Assembly (NCBI GenBank): GCA_036898135.1
Contig: CM072519.1
Coordinates: 68,865,840 to 68,929,839, forward strand
Direction: 5' to 3'
From: Oncomelania hupensis
Lineage: Eukaryota; Mollusca; Gastropoda; Littorinimorpha; Pomatiopsidae
Length of the DNA: 64,000 nucleotides
Shown here: positions 31,063-43,904 of the stretch, piece after piece
Position numbering within the stretch: position 1 is the stretch's first letter
Layout: the number at the start of each line of letters is the position of its first letter
Position numbers and translations under genes: made by a program
Notes under the pieces: generated by a model
Databases searched by the model: none
What the model saw: only the letters and a program-made list of their open reading frames with translations
Told to the model about the DNA's origin: nothing

Positions 31063-34000
31063 CGTTCGTCCTTTCAGTGGACCATAGTTCACTGGCAGTT
31101 TTGGAGTCAGAATGGACCTTTTGGCGCTATTGGGCTGATAATCAGCTTATAGAGGCAGTTGATTCTCTGACTCTCTTGTTTAGTGCAAACTAGCCTATTG
31201 CTCTTGTGAACAAAGAACAATAGTTTCCGAAATTATGTCTCTATCCTTTGTTAGTGGGTGCCCCCCCCCCCCCCTCCATCCCCACCACCCCTCACCCACC
31301 CCCGAAAGAGAGAAATGTTGGATGTAGACTTAAGTTTTTTAAAATTGTATTTTGAGTACCTTGTTGTAACTTTACTTTATTCAGAAACCAACAACAATAA
31401 CTGGATGATGACTTGGACAGTTTATTGCAATCAAATGAAACTAACACATGTTTTTGTCAAAGGAATCTTGTTTCCCGCTACCACTACACCCACCCCACCT
31501 ACCTGTCTCTTCCACCTCTGTTCTGTTATAGACAACATTGCTGTGGCTATTATGTAGTCTATTATAGACAACATTGCTGTGGCTATTATGTAGTCTATTC
31601 AACACAATTGTTAGTGACCCCCTCATTTAGTCCTCATTGTCCCCTTCCCCAATATAGTTGTTGGTATCACTTTGCCACATGGAAATCTAATGCTGCCGTA
31701 GCACTTGTTACTATTACTAAGCTAATGAGAGACGTCAGTGTTATTTCTTGGCCTAATAATAATAATAATTAGCATTTGTAAGGCGCCTATCCTGCGGATC
31801 TAGGGGCCTGATTTTCATTTCTGAAAGTTTGTTGAGAATGGGTTGGTTGGTTGGTCAGAATGGACATGCATGTCTGCTTGTGCTAGTGACTTTGTACCTC
31901 CGGCTTGTGTTGTGAGTGTATTGGATGCATTGATGGAGTAAGGCTTTTTAGCAGGCAGGGTTGTGTTTATGTTATTAGCGGACAGTTCTGGAGCAGCGTG
32001 ATTAAGCTTTTGGGGGGCTTTGGATGAATCTTTTGCATGGAATTCAATTATATATGAGTTTCCTTATCATTGTTGGAAGATAATGGCGCAAAACGCCACA
32101 TGTTGTTTCGGCAGTTTTGTTAGCGATTTTGAGGTTTTTTTTCCATTTTCTGAATGTCACTTGTGTGGGTCCGTTTGTGTGCTAGTCTGAATGAGTATCT
32201 GTGTATGTGTTGGTACTGTATGGATTGGCATAGTCCAATAGTGATTATTAAATGTGAATGAAATTTTTTTTACTGTTTTTCTGCCCTTTTCTATCTCCAC
32301 TAGGGAATAGAATGACAAATATCTGTACAGCATATCACTATTAATGTTGCTTATAACTACTCAAACTAAACAGGACATATGAGTCAGCAGGTGAAAACTT
32401 TTGGTTGTTTTTTGTTTTTTTTTTTAACTTTAACCATCATAAAACTTTCAACAAATATTTTTTTTTTTAAAAGACTTTTTTTCTAATTAATTGTACATGT
32501 TTGAAGAAAACGTGAGTTAACAGCTGTTTGAAAACATACATCAGCAGCTGCTATTTACCAAGACTGACAGTCTTAAAAGCTTTTCTGTTGAGGAGAGTAG
32601 ATTCAACAAACATTCACATTCGCGTGTCAAGTTTGGCTAATAAATGGAGGTTATATTTTTGCATGGCATATTAATCATGCACTGATAGGCAGTAATTGTC
32701 TTTTGTCGCTGATTGGTTGGTTCATAAAACACAACTAAATACTTCAAAAACTCTATGATTGCACCATCGCCAGTGTGCAAATATTTTATGTTGCGTACTG
32801 TGGCAGCTAAATTGCTGCATGTAGAATGTTTATAGTTTAGGTTGCCTGCGCTATTAGTTGTATTTTACCCCCACATCCTCCAAACTCTCACACAAAACTA
32901 GTTTTACCTGTACTACAATGGAAGTGTAAACCGTTGATTCATTACAAAGTTATAATACCGTAACGACCTTTTACCCCTTTTAAAAGCCATGGACAGTACA
33001 GCAAATGTTAAACTTTGCATCACAGTTGAAAAATACCTCCACAGTCAAACGATTGACACTGGCAGCTCAGTGTGCACACATCACACTATTCAACAGCAGT
33101 TGCTGATGTCCAACTAAACTTTTTTTTTTTTAAATTGGCACACTGAGCGTGTTATAGTAAACCCCAGTCATCATCTACATCAATCATGGCCATCTTCAAA
33201 GAATGTAACATTATCCCCCCTCGTCCCTCGTCTTGGGTGGCGTTGCTCTGTGGCTGCCACCTTTCACAGAGAAGGCAATCCAAATTTCACCTGCATGGGT
33301 GATACATAATATTCTTACAAATCCTAAAGAAAAAATTGTTGGTGGGGGAAAGGGGGGAAAGCGCGGTCAAGACTGTTTATATACAACACACACTGTGAAC
33401 TGTGTCAACAGATTCATGTATACTTGCTATGTCTGTTGTGTTAAGAGTAAAATGCATTTTCATTTTGTATAAAAATTTCACATCATGTGTCTGTGCTTTT
33501 TTTTTTTTGTTGGGTGTGTGAGGGGGGGAGGGGGGATAAAGAGGGGGTGGGGTGCTTTTTTAATAAAAACAACAGATTGTATTTAAATGTTTGAAAAATG
33601 AGATATAAATGAAAAAAGATAAACTTAAAAAAAAAGAGTTGCAATCTTTTGAAGGCAGTAGTTTTGGTTGTGTGTGTGTGTGAATGCCAAATATACTTTG
33701 TAGCGTTTTTGTGTTAGTACGTGTACATTGCATTGCAATGTCTTATTTTTGGTATTTTTTACTGTTGTGGAGGGGTTGTATAATGATAGCGTGTTTTTAT
33801 TGCTCCATTGTTTTGTCACCTCCGTGTTTGTAGCGTTCATGTCAGCTGTGTTTTTCATTGGGTGTAAGTTTTTTTTTTTTTTATCATGCTTGACATGAGT
33901 GGTTATTTTTCATATGCTGCTACACACTCTTTTCAAAAAAATGGTTTGAAATGTATCCTTTGCCTCTTTAACTACTACCACCACATTTCTTTTGCTCATC

Positions 34001-34920
34001 TTGGACATCACATTATGTCGAAGATAAATTGTGCAGCCTGACTTTTCTTTGATTGCATCATGTTCGTTCATTTTGAGTTCTGGCACACCAGTTTTTGCAG
34101 ACATCAGTGGTTATCTTTTCTTTGATAAATGTGAAAAGTGTCAGATGGTTGATGTATGTTGTTTATTCTCAAAACCTGTTGCAACATCTTTTTCTGATTA
34201 TCACCCTATCTTAGTTTTATGTATCACCATGTTCATTCACTTGCAGACGCCTTAATGTAACAGTCCTTCCTCTTCATTTTCTATGCCATTATAGCTTTTC
34301 TCATCTGTGCGTTGAACAGATTTATACTTTGGGGGAGGGGGGAGGGGGAAGCACAACATTAAACCTTATTATTATTAGTTTTATGTTTATTAATCTTTCA
34401 AGTCAAAAACAGTTGGCCGTGCAGCTTTTCATCTTGAGGAGAAACAAGTTTGTAAAGGGTTTGAGGCAACATTTATCTTGAAAAAGTTTATTTTCTTCTT
34501 CCACCTTCCCTCATTTTTTTCTCTTCTTCTTTCTTCAATAATGGTATTGGATGGAGTCAGTCAAAAATAAAAATCAATTTATTTCCCATCTAATATAATC
34601 GTGATCTTGTCAGGTCGCTGAGCTTTGAGTTCAGTTGAAGAAAAAGTCGGTGATAGCATCCTACATTATTTTTCCCCATTTTCTGGCAGTGACAGTAAAG
34701 TGCCGTGCTTTTGTTTTTCTTTAAAGACCTTACCTTTCTCATTTTCGAACACACCGTCTCATAATTAGGTTGAGGGAATACATCGCCGTCCTCATTCTCC
34801 CTGATCCTGTTTCCATACCAGTCAGAAAAAAATGCCTCCTCGCCACACACATTTAAAAAAAAAAAAATCCAGCTTTTTGCAAGTCTGAGTCCTAAATAAA
34901 AATGACGTTTAAAAAAAAAA
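31063..34920. other. Sparse noncoding stretch
   Basis: No gene is supported. It holds a C-run (31261-31275), a 33-bp tandem duplication (31525-31590), an antisense L2-type tail (31755-31805, CGCC-TTACAAATG then ATT repeats, reading minus), a SINE fragment (33225-33325), several T-runs, and a short SINE piece near 34535. Confidence 0.5.
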
Positions 34921-34924
34921 GTAT

Positions 34925-35765
34925 TTCCGCCGTCTTTGCAAAACTTGCAGAACCTATTTCAACTATCACAACCAAACTTGGTAAGATGGTGTATATCCAT
35001 GAGATCTCATAAATGATCGGTGAATGAATGACTTCACTTCAAGGTCAAGGTCACAGGATCAACAAATGTTAGTCCAAAAATGACAATTTCTCAACAAATT
35101 TCATTTTTCTAAGTTGTTAATATTGAACTTATGATTCTTTGATGCGTGATAGGTATCAAGGAGACACACATCCAATGCTCATTTGGTCAACCTCACCTCA
35201 AGGCCAAGGTCACTGGAGCTGTCCAAACTATGTATAGGTACTTTGAAGTGACCTTGACCCTAAACTATGAAATATATAAAGTTTAGACTTGTATTTAGAA
35301 TTGAAAGATTGATTTTTCAGACAGTTTTTTAAATAATATTTTTTCGTATTTTTATTTATTTATTTTGTTGCATTGATCTTGAAGGTCTGTCGTTTTAGGC
35401 CTTGCAAAAATATAACAAAAAATAGGCCATCATACAGTGGAATTGCTGTTAAACCCATAGTATGCAACAACATTGGGTTATTGATCCGACATAAGCATGA
35501 GAGGTCACGTGAAGGTCAAGTCATCCCAAGGCTTGTTTTGGCTTACTACAACTTTTGCTATAGTTTATTTGATACTACATGAGTGTATTTGAAGCCGGAA
35601 GTCAAGGTCATCTGAAGGTTAAGAGAATAGAAAGATCACAGAGTCGGTATTACTTTACATTTTAATGAACTCTTTCATTTTGTTTTTCTGGGCAGTCATT
35701 TTCATTTTAAAAATTGCAATTTTTATAGGAGTATGTGAGTCATATGGGCTAGTTTTTCTTTTTAA
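34925..35765 (+). repeat. Nuclear-receptor half-site-rich repeat, copy A
   Basis: It is homologous to 62430-63190: AACCAAACTTGGTAAGAT, then TTCAAGGTCAAGGTCACAGG, GAAGTGACCTTGACCCTAAA, and an end near GTGAGTCATATGG. It carries multiple AAGGTCA extended half-sites in both orientations. No ORF is shared between copies. Confidence 0.8.
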
Positions 35766-36376
35766 AAGTGTTGTACTTCTTTCCGTTCTTTTGCCCAAGC
35801 AAGATGCATTTATAAAACTACAATATTTTCTTTGTGCGCGTTTTTTAATTTATTTCTGCCTCGTCTTGCAAGAGTTTTTCTTTGAATTCTTTTCATATTA
35901 TATGTAGGGCCAAACACGAAATTGTTGATATAAATTATCATCTCATTTTTCGTGCGTTTATGGTCTTGTTTTCATGGTTTTTGATTTATGATGTAATCTG
36001 TATAAAGCAAAAGGTTGACAAGTCATTATTATATGTATTCAAAGGTCTAAAAAAGTTGTATTGGTTTTGTTTTAATTTGTACAGATTGTTTGTATGTTTT
36101 GTAATGTATGTCTGTGACAACTGCCAGATGAAAATAAATATTGAATACATTTGTCTTTGTTCCATGAGTATGTTTTCTTGCTCAACTATTTTCAGTTTCT
36201 TTCTGGATCTGGATCTGGTCGTATAGTTGCAGGAACCAATGTCGGTTATCTTTGCAACTGGGGGAAGCGCATGATTTATAAATTCGTGGCCATAATATAA
36301 AGGCAAGGTGCACAGCTAAAACATAAATATTCTCAGTGTCTTTAAAAGCTGGCTAAAAACAGATCAGTGTGAGCGT

Positions 36377-36560
36377 TCAGCGGAGGGGGGGAGGGGGGGA
36401 GAGCCCTGACACCTTCGTCGCCGATGATGCTGCGCCGGCTGGTCGGGCTGGTCTGGCTGGCAGTTCTGTGTCACTCAGTTGATTCCACTCAGCTACAGTA
36501 CGGACAAAAAAGGAATTTCTGTACTGGTCAGTCTGTTCTTTAATCTTGCTCTCAGTCAAA
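36377..36560 (-). pseudogene. LINE reverse-transcriptase C-terminal fragment
   Basis: The minus strand encodes DQYRNSFFVRTVAEWNQLSD, the typical end of a non-LTR retrotransposon ORF2 (NSFFxRTxxxWNxL). Nothing else of the element is evident. Confidence 0.6.
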
Positions 36561-36724
36561 TAAAAACACCCAATTTAGGACTCTGGTTTGGCTTGCAGCT
36601 ATGCGAGTCTATGTCTCCATGCACATATGTGTGAGTGGAGTCCTAGTAAAAAAATTACATTAAAAAAATAAGAAGAAAAAAAACCCAACATATATATCTA
36701 GGTTTAGCGTACTGCAAAGAGCCG

Positions 36725-37262
36725 AACCAAGACCACAAAATCAGACCACAACTTGGTTGAAAGAAGACTCGTCTATGATCTATATAAAAGATCAGCTGAA
36801 ACAATCCATGGTAACACTGAAGGCACTCCACCAGCCTGTCACTTTACAATAAAGGCAACCCATGCAAGGGAGGCTGAAGGTATACTCTGATTTATCGAGC
36901 CCCCATTTACAAAAACAAAATAGGATATAAACATCATTATTAAATATTAACAAAACACATACATTGAAAATGCCTACATAGCTAAATAATATCATAGGAA
37001 GCCCTAGTGACCATTTGATTTGGCAGAAAACTTCCAATATTCCCAAGCTGATCCAACAGACACATACAAATGAGGAGTTTGGGGAGAGTTTTCAAGAAAA
37101 AAGGTAGGTGACTGGTCTTGCAAAAAAGACAGTGTAGTGGACTGATAGAACAGAGTAGAAATGAGAAAGAACAGAGGAGAGAGACAACTACAGTTGGAAT
37201 TTAAAGCACTAAATTTCCAGAAAGTGGGGATACTATTTCTACAGAAACCCCTGACACGCCCA
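36725..37262 (-). repeat. ~585-bp retroposon family, copy 2
   Basis: An inverted copy of 28033-28618. Its 5' end (right side) abuts the truncated RTE LINE that starts at 37263. Confidence 0.75.
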
Positions 37263-39076
37263 CCTGGACTTTTGGACCTGTGTGACAAACGAAGAGAGAG
37301 GAAAAGGAAAAAAACCCATCTCGCAGGGAGCTGAGGCCTACCGAAAAATCAACAGTGACATCCGAAAAGGCATGCACACAACAAAGGAGAACTGGATAGA
37401 AGATCAATACCAGGAAATAGAGGTCAATCTGAACAAGAACAACAGCAAGAAAACCTACCAGACTGATGTGGCTGAGAGGTGTTAAACAGCCCAAGGTCTC
37501 TGCGATCCAAAGCAAGTCTGGTTTGTGCTTTACAGAACAAGAGGTCTTTGATAGATGGACAGAGTACTTCTCTGACCTTTACAACCACACACCAAACGGA
37601 GATCCATCAGTACTAGCATGTCCCCATAACTGAGAAGCAGAAGTCCTCCCAATTCTCTGAGAAGAAGTTGAAGATGCAGTGTAATAGCTGAAGAAGGTGA
37701 AGTCAGCGAGAATTGGACAACATACCAACAGAATTGCTTCAAGCAGGGGAGAAGAGTTGGTTGACGTTCTTGCCATTATCTGTAAGAAGATTTGGCTGAT
37801 TGGTGAGTGGCCAACACCATGGAACCCGTCGCTTGCCATCACTCTTGAAAAAAAAAAAGGTAACCTTCAGGAGTGTTAAAACTACTGCTCCATCAGCCTG
37901 ATCAGCCATCCCAGCAAAGTCCTCCTGAAAATAATACTGAAGAGGTTGAAACCCCAAGCTGAACAAATCATAGCTGAAGAACAAGCAAGATTCTGGGCAG
38001 GGTGAAGTACCACTGAGCAGATTTTCAAACTCAGAATAATCTGCGAGAAATACTTACAGCACCAACAACACCTATATATCATGTGTTTGTAGACTTAAAG
38101 AAAGCGTTAGACCGAGTCTGGACTGTAGTTCTGTGGGCAACCATGAGAGTGTGCAACATAAGCACTAACATTATTGAAGTCATCAAAAGCCTGTGTGACA
38201 AGGCTACCAGTGTGCAGTCCTCCACAACAGTGCCATTGGGAACTGGTTCAGAACAACAATCAGCATGCGTCAAGGATGCCTACTCTCTCCAACATATCTT
38301 CCTGGAGCGCATCATGTCAGATGCCCTTGCAGATCATGAAGGCAGTCAGCATAGGGGGTAGAGAGTAGAGCAATCTCCAACCTCCATTTTGCAAATGACA
38401 CTGATATAGATCGGTTGGAGAGAAACAAGAACTTAACCAGCTGATACAGATGCTTGACACCACCTCCAGAGCCATTGGAATGGAAATAAGTGCAGAGAAG
38501 ACCAAAATGATGACCAACAACACCAATGGCATCAACACTGACATCAAAGTCCAGGCCATTAATCCCTCCACACGGTGCATAGCTTCAAATATTTAGGAGC
38601 ATTTGTATCGGTCAATGGGTCCAGACAGGAAGTGCTCTCCAGGATTGCACAAACAACTGCTGCCCTGACAAGGTTGAAACCCATTTGGAAAGACAGGACC
38701 ACCAGTCTACACTCCAAGGTAAGGCTGCTACGCACCGTTGTCATCTCCATCTTCCTCTCTATACTCTTGCAAAACATGGACCCTCACAGCCAACCTACAA
38801 CGAAGTATATAAAGCATGGAGATGAGGTGCTACAGAAGACTTCTGGGCATTTCCTATACCCAGCACATACATCACCAATGAAGAAGTCCGACAGACCCCA
38901 TCACACAAGCCATTGGACTACGCGATGACATGCTCACAGTGGAGAAGAAATGGAAACTCCGAGGGTATGACCAAGTCACCAGAGCATCAGGCCTTACAAA
39001 GACCATCCTGAAGGCACGGGGCAAGAAGGCAGAAGAAGAGTAAGACAGAAAAAGAGGTGGAATGACAACATTCGAG
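37263..39076 (+). pseudogene. RTE-clade LINE, degenerate copy
   Basis: It is closely related to the LINE at 55029-59165 but 5'-truncated and full of stops and frameshifts. Recognisable parts are LDLCDKRRERKRK (37270), the FVDLKKALDRVW motif (38085), ISAEKTKMMTNNTNG and HSFKYLGAFVSVNGSRQEV (38490-38640). It ends within the terminal RWNDNI block, then gives way to L2 sequence. Confidence 0.85.
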
Positions 39077-40083
39077 GCGAATATTACAAAGTGTGTCCAC
39101 CCCTTGCTATCTGCCTTGTACACAGTGTTTATCTCCAGGACATACGAACTCTAGAGTCTGAGTGCAAGTGTACTCTAGAGCGCTTGTGTACTCAAGAGAA
39201 AGTCTACTTCTCTTTAATAATAACATACGCCCTCCTGATGTTTGTGCAACCGCTACTTTGGCTGACTTTGGCATTCTCAAACGCACCAAACCACGGAGAT
39301 CGAAAGCCGGAGGCAGAAGAAAAATAAGAAAGATTGCAGTGCTGGCGCTGTCACCTGCCGCTGTTGCCATGACACCTGACAGTCTTCATCCCGACTGCTG
39401 GCCGCCCGGCGACTTTTCTCCTCCACCCTCACCACCACCATCGTGTGCTAACACAAGCAGTCTGGTTCGCATTGCCACCGCCAACATCGACGACAGTCGT
39501 CGCTCCCCTCATCTCTCTCTTGCTGTTTTCAACGCCCAAGCTCTCGGCACCAGAAGGGATTAAGCGCTCCGCCATTAACTTTTTCATCGTTGACCACAAC
39601 GTCGACATTTTTGCCGTTTGTGAAAGCCCGCTGGCGATGAAGCTAAATGCCGCGACGTTGCTCCTCCTACCGCACTCTCTCTTTCCCTCGCTCGACACGT
39701 GGGGGTGGTATCGCCTTTATCGTGTCTGAGCATCTCATGTCCTTTGCCATCACAAAGACAGACTTTCCTTTTCAGCACCAGTCCTTTGAACTCGCCCAAC
39801 TCACACTCACCCTCCCTCAGCACACCTTCTACCTCCTTACCCTGTATCGGCCACCTCCCAGCCCGAAAAATCGCCTTAATGATTCCCTGTTTTTTGACGA
39901 ATTTTGTGATCTTGCGGCGTACTGTAACAATCTGAGTGGTTTTTACATTATCACAGGTGATTACAACTTTCACTTCGATCAACCTTCTCATTCTCGAGGT
40001 CGGACATCCGGGTCATAATCACGTGACTTTAGCATAGCAACAGTGGCTTGGGGGAAAAAGCCCCTACTTTCAATACAGAGAAG

Positions 40084-40341
40084 ATGCCGAAAAATTGTTG
40101 CGTACAAGGCTGTATAGTCAATATTTATAAGAATCCGGACCGGAAGTTTTTTATGATGCCCATTGAAAAGATGAGACGCAAAAAATGGCTTCTTGCTATC
40201 GGAAGAGCGCTAGTTCAGTTGGATGGAACAGTCAACAGAGACAAGTTGTGGTCGCCGAAATCTTCTGACGTTTACGTCTGCTCACTGCATTTCATTACAG
40301 GCACGAGTTGTAGGCTAGTATTCCACCCGTTGAAATTATAA
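40084..40341 (+). CDS. THAP zinc-finger exon of transposon
   Basis: From ATG 40084 it encodes MPKNCCVQGC, then KKWLLAIGRA, LWSPKSSDVYVCSLHF: a THAP C2CH finger with its conserved Trp and the Cys-x2-His pair. THAP domains bind DNA and head P-type, Kolobok and ISL2EU transposases. The frame ends soon after the domain, so this is a first exon or a truncated gene. Confidence 0.8.
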   Translation: MPKNCCVQGCIVNIYKNPDRKFFMMPIEKMRRKKWLLAIGRALVQLDGTVNRDKLWSPKSSDVYVCSLHFITGTSCRLVFHPLKL

Positions 40342-42605
40342 AAAGAAATAAATCGTAAAAATTCACAGGTAAAGATTATTTAATCACAGTGGGTGACGGT
40401 CAAGTATGTTGTGAACAAGAGAAAGACTTAGGTAAATTACCTTTGATACTAGGCTATAGCAGGGCTATTCTGACTTCACACTTGGTAAATTATCTAATAG
40501 ACTAATATTTCAATCTTTTCTCGTAGGATAAATTTTGAATTTTGGGCAACACTAGTTTAGTTTAGTTTAGTTTAATAGATTAACGTCCCCGGACACATAA
40601 GCGTACAGGGGACGATGATGGGCAACACTTTTTTTGTGTGTGTGCTCTTTTTTGTACGTGCTCAGTTGCTGCAGACTGTCTTTTAAACAAAGGGTACCAA
40701 ATAATGTTGCCATATTCAAAATGGGGTCTAACCAAACATAAATTATAAAAATATAAATTAAATATAAATTAAATATTAATTAAATTAAATCAAATATAAA
40801 TTATAAAAATGTAAAAGATTGACTTGGTAAATCAATATAATAATATATACTTATAGAAAACTTCGTTTAATAATACCAAGCAAATTATTTGCTTTAATAG
40901 CTTTGGACACTAATATGGATATAAAAACCTAGCTTAGTAATATAGTGTCAAAAGTAATACTGAAGTCTTTCTCTTTCTTTTACATTATATGACAACAAAA
41001 CTTGTCTGTCACCCACAGTCATTAAATAAATTTTACTGGTATTATTATTACCTATATGAATTACTTTAGATATCATTAAAGTAAAGCTGTAAGGTTTCAC
41101 AACATATTTGAAGTTGAATTAAATCCCTTTGTAAAAAATATGATAATTTTAATTTTAAGGTAGGCTAGTTTCTCTGAGTATGGAGAAAAAAGTAGTAGCC
41201 TGCTACTCCCTTCTTGCTTTATTTATAAAGTATTATTCTTGTCAACCAAATAAATGTTTGTTAAATTAATGACTCAGAAATTGTACTTTTAGTCATGCTG
41301 TAATATACTTTGTTGAATGTTTTGATCAAAACATGCGGCAGTGAGAAATGTAGAGAGATCAGAGTATCTAAAAGATGATATGGCATCTAATGAATTAAAA
41401 GAGAAACTAAAATGCTGATTATCTGATCCGCTGGCTATAAATGTAAGTACAACGTGATACGAACATAAGGAAGCCAGAAATGTAGGCTATAGATAGCGGG
41501 GTTTTTTTTTTTTTTTTTTTTTTTTTTAGTTTCCAACTTAAAGTCACCATCCAAATCGTAAAGGTAACTAACTCGTTAATCTTTCATTTCCGGAATTTTG
41601 AATGTCTGATTTTTACACAGCCTTTTTTGTTCAATGTTTTGTCTTACGAGTAATAATGCTCTGAAATGTTATAAGGTATAGTGTTCTTTATTTTAATATA
41701 CAAATAAGCTGCTAAAACGACCAAAAAAAGTGGTCTACGCTCCCCCCTCCCCCCTTCCTTTAAACTGAACTATTTATATGGAAAAAAGCAGCATTTCATA
41801 TCATATTATTTACCGCCAACAAGAAAATGAAGTTCTTTCTACAAATAAAAGTAAATTAACTGAGCTTTTGTCATCTAAGTTTAAAATTGTGGGGGCTATA
41901 ACAGGTGATTGCCAGTCAATGAACTAAAGGCAAAGACTAGCATGCCTGGAAAAAATGGAAACAACTCTTGTCTTAGTCCAAGTGTACATCATTAAAATAA
42001 AATCAGCAGTATTATCTTAAACTATTAAAAGTTGCAACACACAACAACAACAACAACAAAATTATAATCACACTTACAGTCCTTAGTACATTTTCAAGAA
42101 TTCTTACATGTGGTTATCAATACCACAAAAACCTACATCAAAGTTTATATCACTTATCATATCAGTGTGCAGTAATTCAAGTAAAAATGCATGTGATTTG
42201 TGCATGAATAATAGGATGTATATGTGTAGGAGTCTAATCATTTGTTTCATGTGAATGTGTAAATATCATATGAATACATGTACATGGAAGGTGTATGAGT
42301 GTGTGTGTGTGCCTTTATTGTGGGTGTGCTTATGAACTACTGTTTATACTCTAAACTAAAGAGCAATTTACTACATCATTCATTATAGTGATAGATAATA
42401 TTTAAAAAAAATAAAACATTGTCTTCTTTAAATCAAATTTACATAAACAAAATTTTATTAAATAGGCCTAACAGATTCATTTACTGTAGGCTTCACCTCA
42501 GTAAGCCTAATACAACTTTCAAAAATACTAATATAACTAAGGACTAAAAATAAAATCATTCAAACAAGTTTTTGCCTGTTGCAGTGTCAGTTATTGAGTT
42601 ACCTT
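40342..42605. other. AT-rich interior of the THAP/YqaJ-type element
   Basis: No ORF of note. It holds an A/T-rich run of ATATAAATTAAAT-type words (40735-40810), a 28-bp T run near 41500, an AAC microsatellite (42043-42058) and a TG run (42300). The missing transposase should have lain here. Confidence 0.5.
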
Positions 42606-42815
42606 TCACTTTCTCGTCTTGATCTTTATTTTATTTACTACATGTATTAAGTTGTACACGTCAGTGTACTCGATCGAAGGCCACTGATTGGGATCATTCA
42701 CCCATGCGTCTGCTGGAAGTTTATACGGTCGGGTATCCAATCCTGTAAGCTGCATTTTGATCAAATACCGCTCTCTTGCTTCTGATGAAAGCTCCTCTAA
42801 ATATGTAAACGACAT
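42606..42815 (-). CDS. N-terminus of YqaJ-associated transposon ORF2
   Basis: On the minus strand from 42815: MSFTYLEELSSEARERY, then PYKLPADAWVNDPNQWPSIE and YTDVYNLI. This resembles the N-terminal segment of animal proteins that precede SWIM/YqaJ nuclease domains in ISL2EU-type elements (recalled, not searched). The nuclease itself is absent. Confidence 0.6.
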   Translation of the reverse strand: MSFTYLEELSSEARERYLIKMQLTGLDTRPYKLPADAWVNDPNQWPSIEYTDVYNLIHVVNKIKIKTRK

Positions 42816-43904
42816 GGTAGTGGAAAATTGCTGACTAAACTTAGGCGAAACCTAATTGCTCTTCAATATCTTACACCGACTTCCGTCAAAGCTTTCCCCC
42901 AAGCCATCATGGCGGCTAGTGTTGTCAAGTTTGTCACGTGACTTGTGACGACACGCCGACCTCGAGAATCCGTCTACTGCCAAGATCGTTGATATACTTG
43001 ACACTTTCGGCCTAGTCCAAGCAGTCCACGGCCCTACACATATACGGGGCCACACGCTCGACTGGCTCGTTTATCGTGCAGACCAACAATTGCTACAGTC
43101 TATATCCATCGATCAAACTCTGCCCTCTGATCACTACTGTATTTTAGCTCAGCTCCACCTCACTCGACCGTCTCTTCGACGAGTCTTCGTCCAAGCTAGG
43201 AACTTAAAAGCTGTAGACTTATGCGCCTTCGATTCAGATCTTCAGGCTAGACTTGCCGCGTCTCCCCCTTCGTCTGCTGACGGACTGCATAACTTGCTTG
43301 TCGCTCTCCTAGACCGACGCGTCTCTCACCGCTCTCCATCTCCTTGGTTCTCCGCTGTTGCACCCCAGCTGCACGACGCCAAACGTGAAAGACGCCGAGC
43401 CGAGAGACAGTGGTTAAAGTCTGGCTTGACAGTTCATAAACAAATTTTTCAGGCCACTAACAAAGCCGTTACAAACATAGTTCATGCGGCCAAGGTCGCA
43501 TATTACAACTCCAAAATACTCTCTTGTTCATCCTCAAAAGAACTGCATTGCATCACTAATACCCTTCTAGGGAAATCAAATTCACCCTCACTTCTTTCTA
43601 ACATTTCTCCCTCCAGCCTTCCACAAGCTTTTTCAGAATTTTTCGACAGCAAGATCGCTACACTTCGTCAGTCCCTAGACTCACTGCCTCATAATGAGCT
43701 ATCACTCTCCGACCCTCGATCCCTACTCCGGCCCTTCATTTTCTTCTTTTCACCCCGTCACTGAAGTCACAGTCAGGCATCCAAACTTGCGAACTTGATC
43801 CCCTCCCTTCCTCCTTTCTCTTTCACTGTCTTGACACTCTTCTCCCACACTTCACTGCTGTTATCAATGCCTCGCTCTCTTCTGGATCCTTTCCCACCTC
43901 CTTC

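Larger units (their letters stand above)
39992..42967. mobile_element. ISL2EU-like (THAP + YqaJ-type) DNA transposon, internally deleted, TSD AT
   Basis: The ends TCTCGAGGTCGG and CCGACCTCGAGA are exact inverted repeats flanked by AT on both sides (39990-39991 and 42968-42969). Further inside, both arms share CACGTGAC and GGCTTGGGGGAAA. Removing the element plus one AT joins the L2 endonuclease in frame. The left arm encodes a THAP domain (plus), the right arm a YqaJ-associated N-terminus (minus), facing each other. From memory, ISL2EU elements carry these two genes and a 2-bp target duplication. About 2.2 kb between them is AT-rich filler without transposase. Confidence 0.75.

Noticed and set aside
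40084..40341. Host THAP-family gene
   Set aside because: It lies between transposon inverted repeats inside a LINE.
39990..42977. 8-bp duplication (CCTTCTC versus CCGTCTA) for the THAP element
   Set aside because: The match is poor. A 2-bp AT duplication gives perfect inverted ends and a restored host frame.
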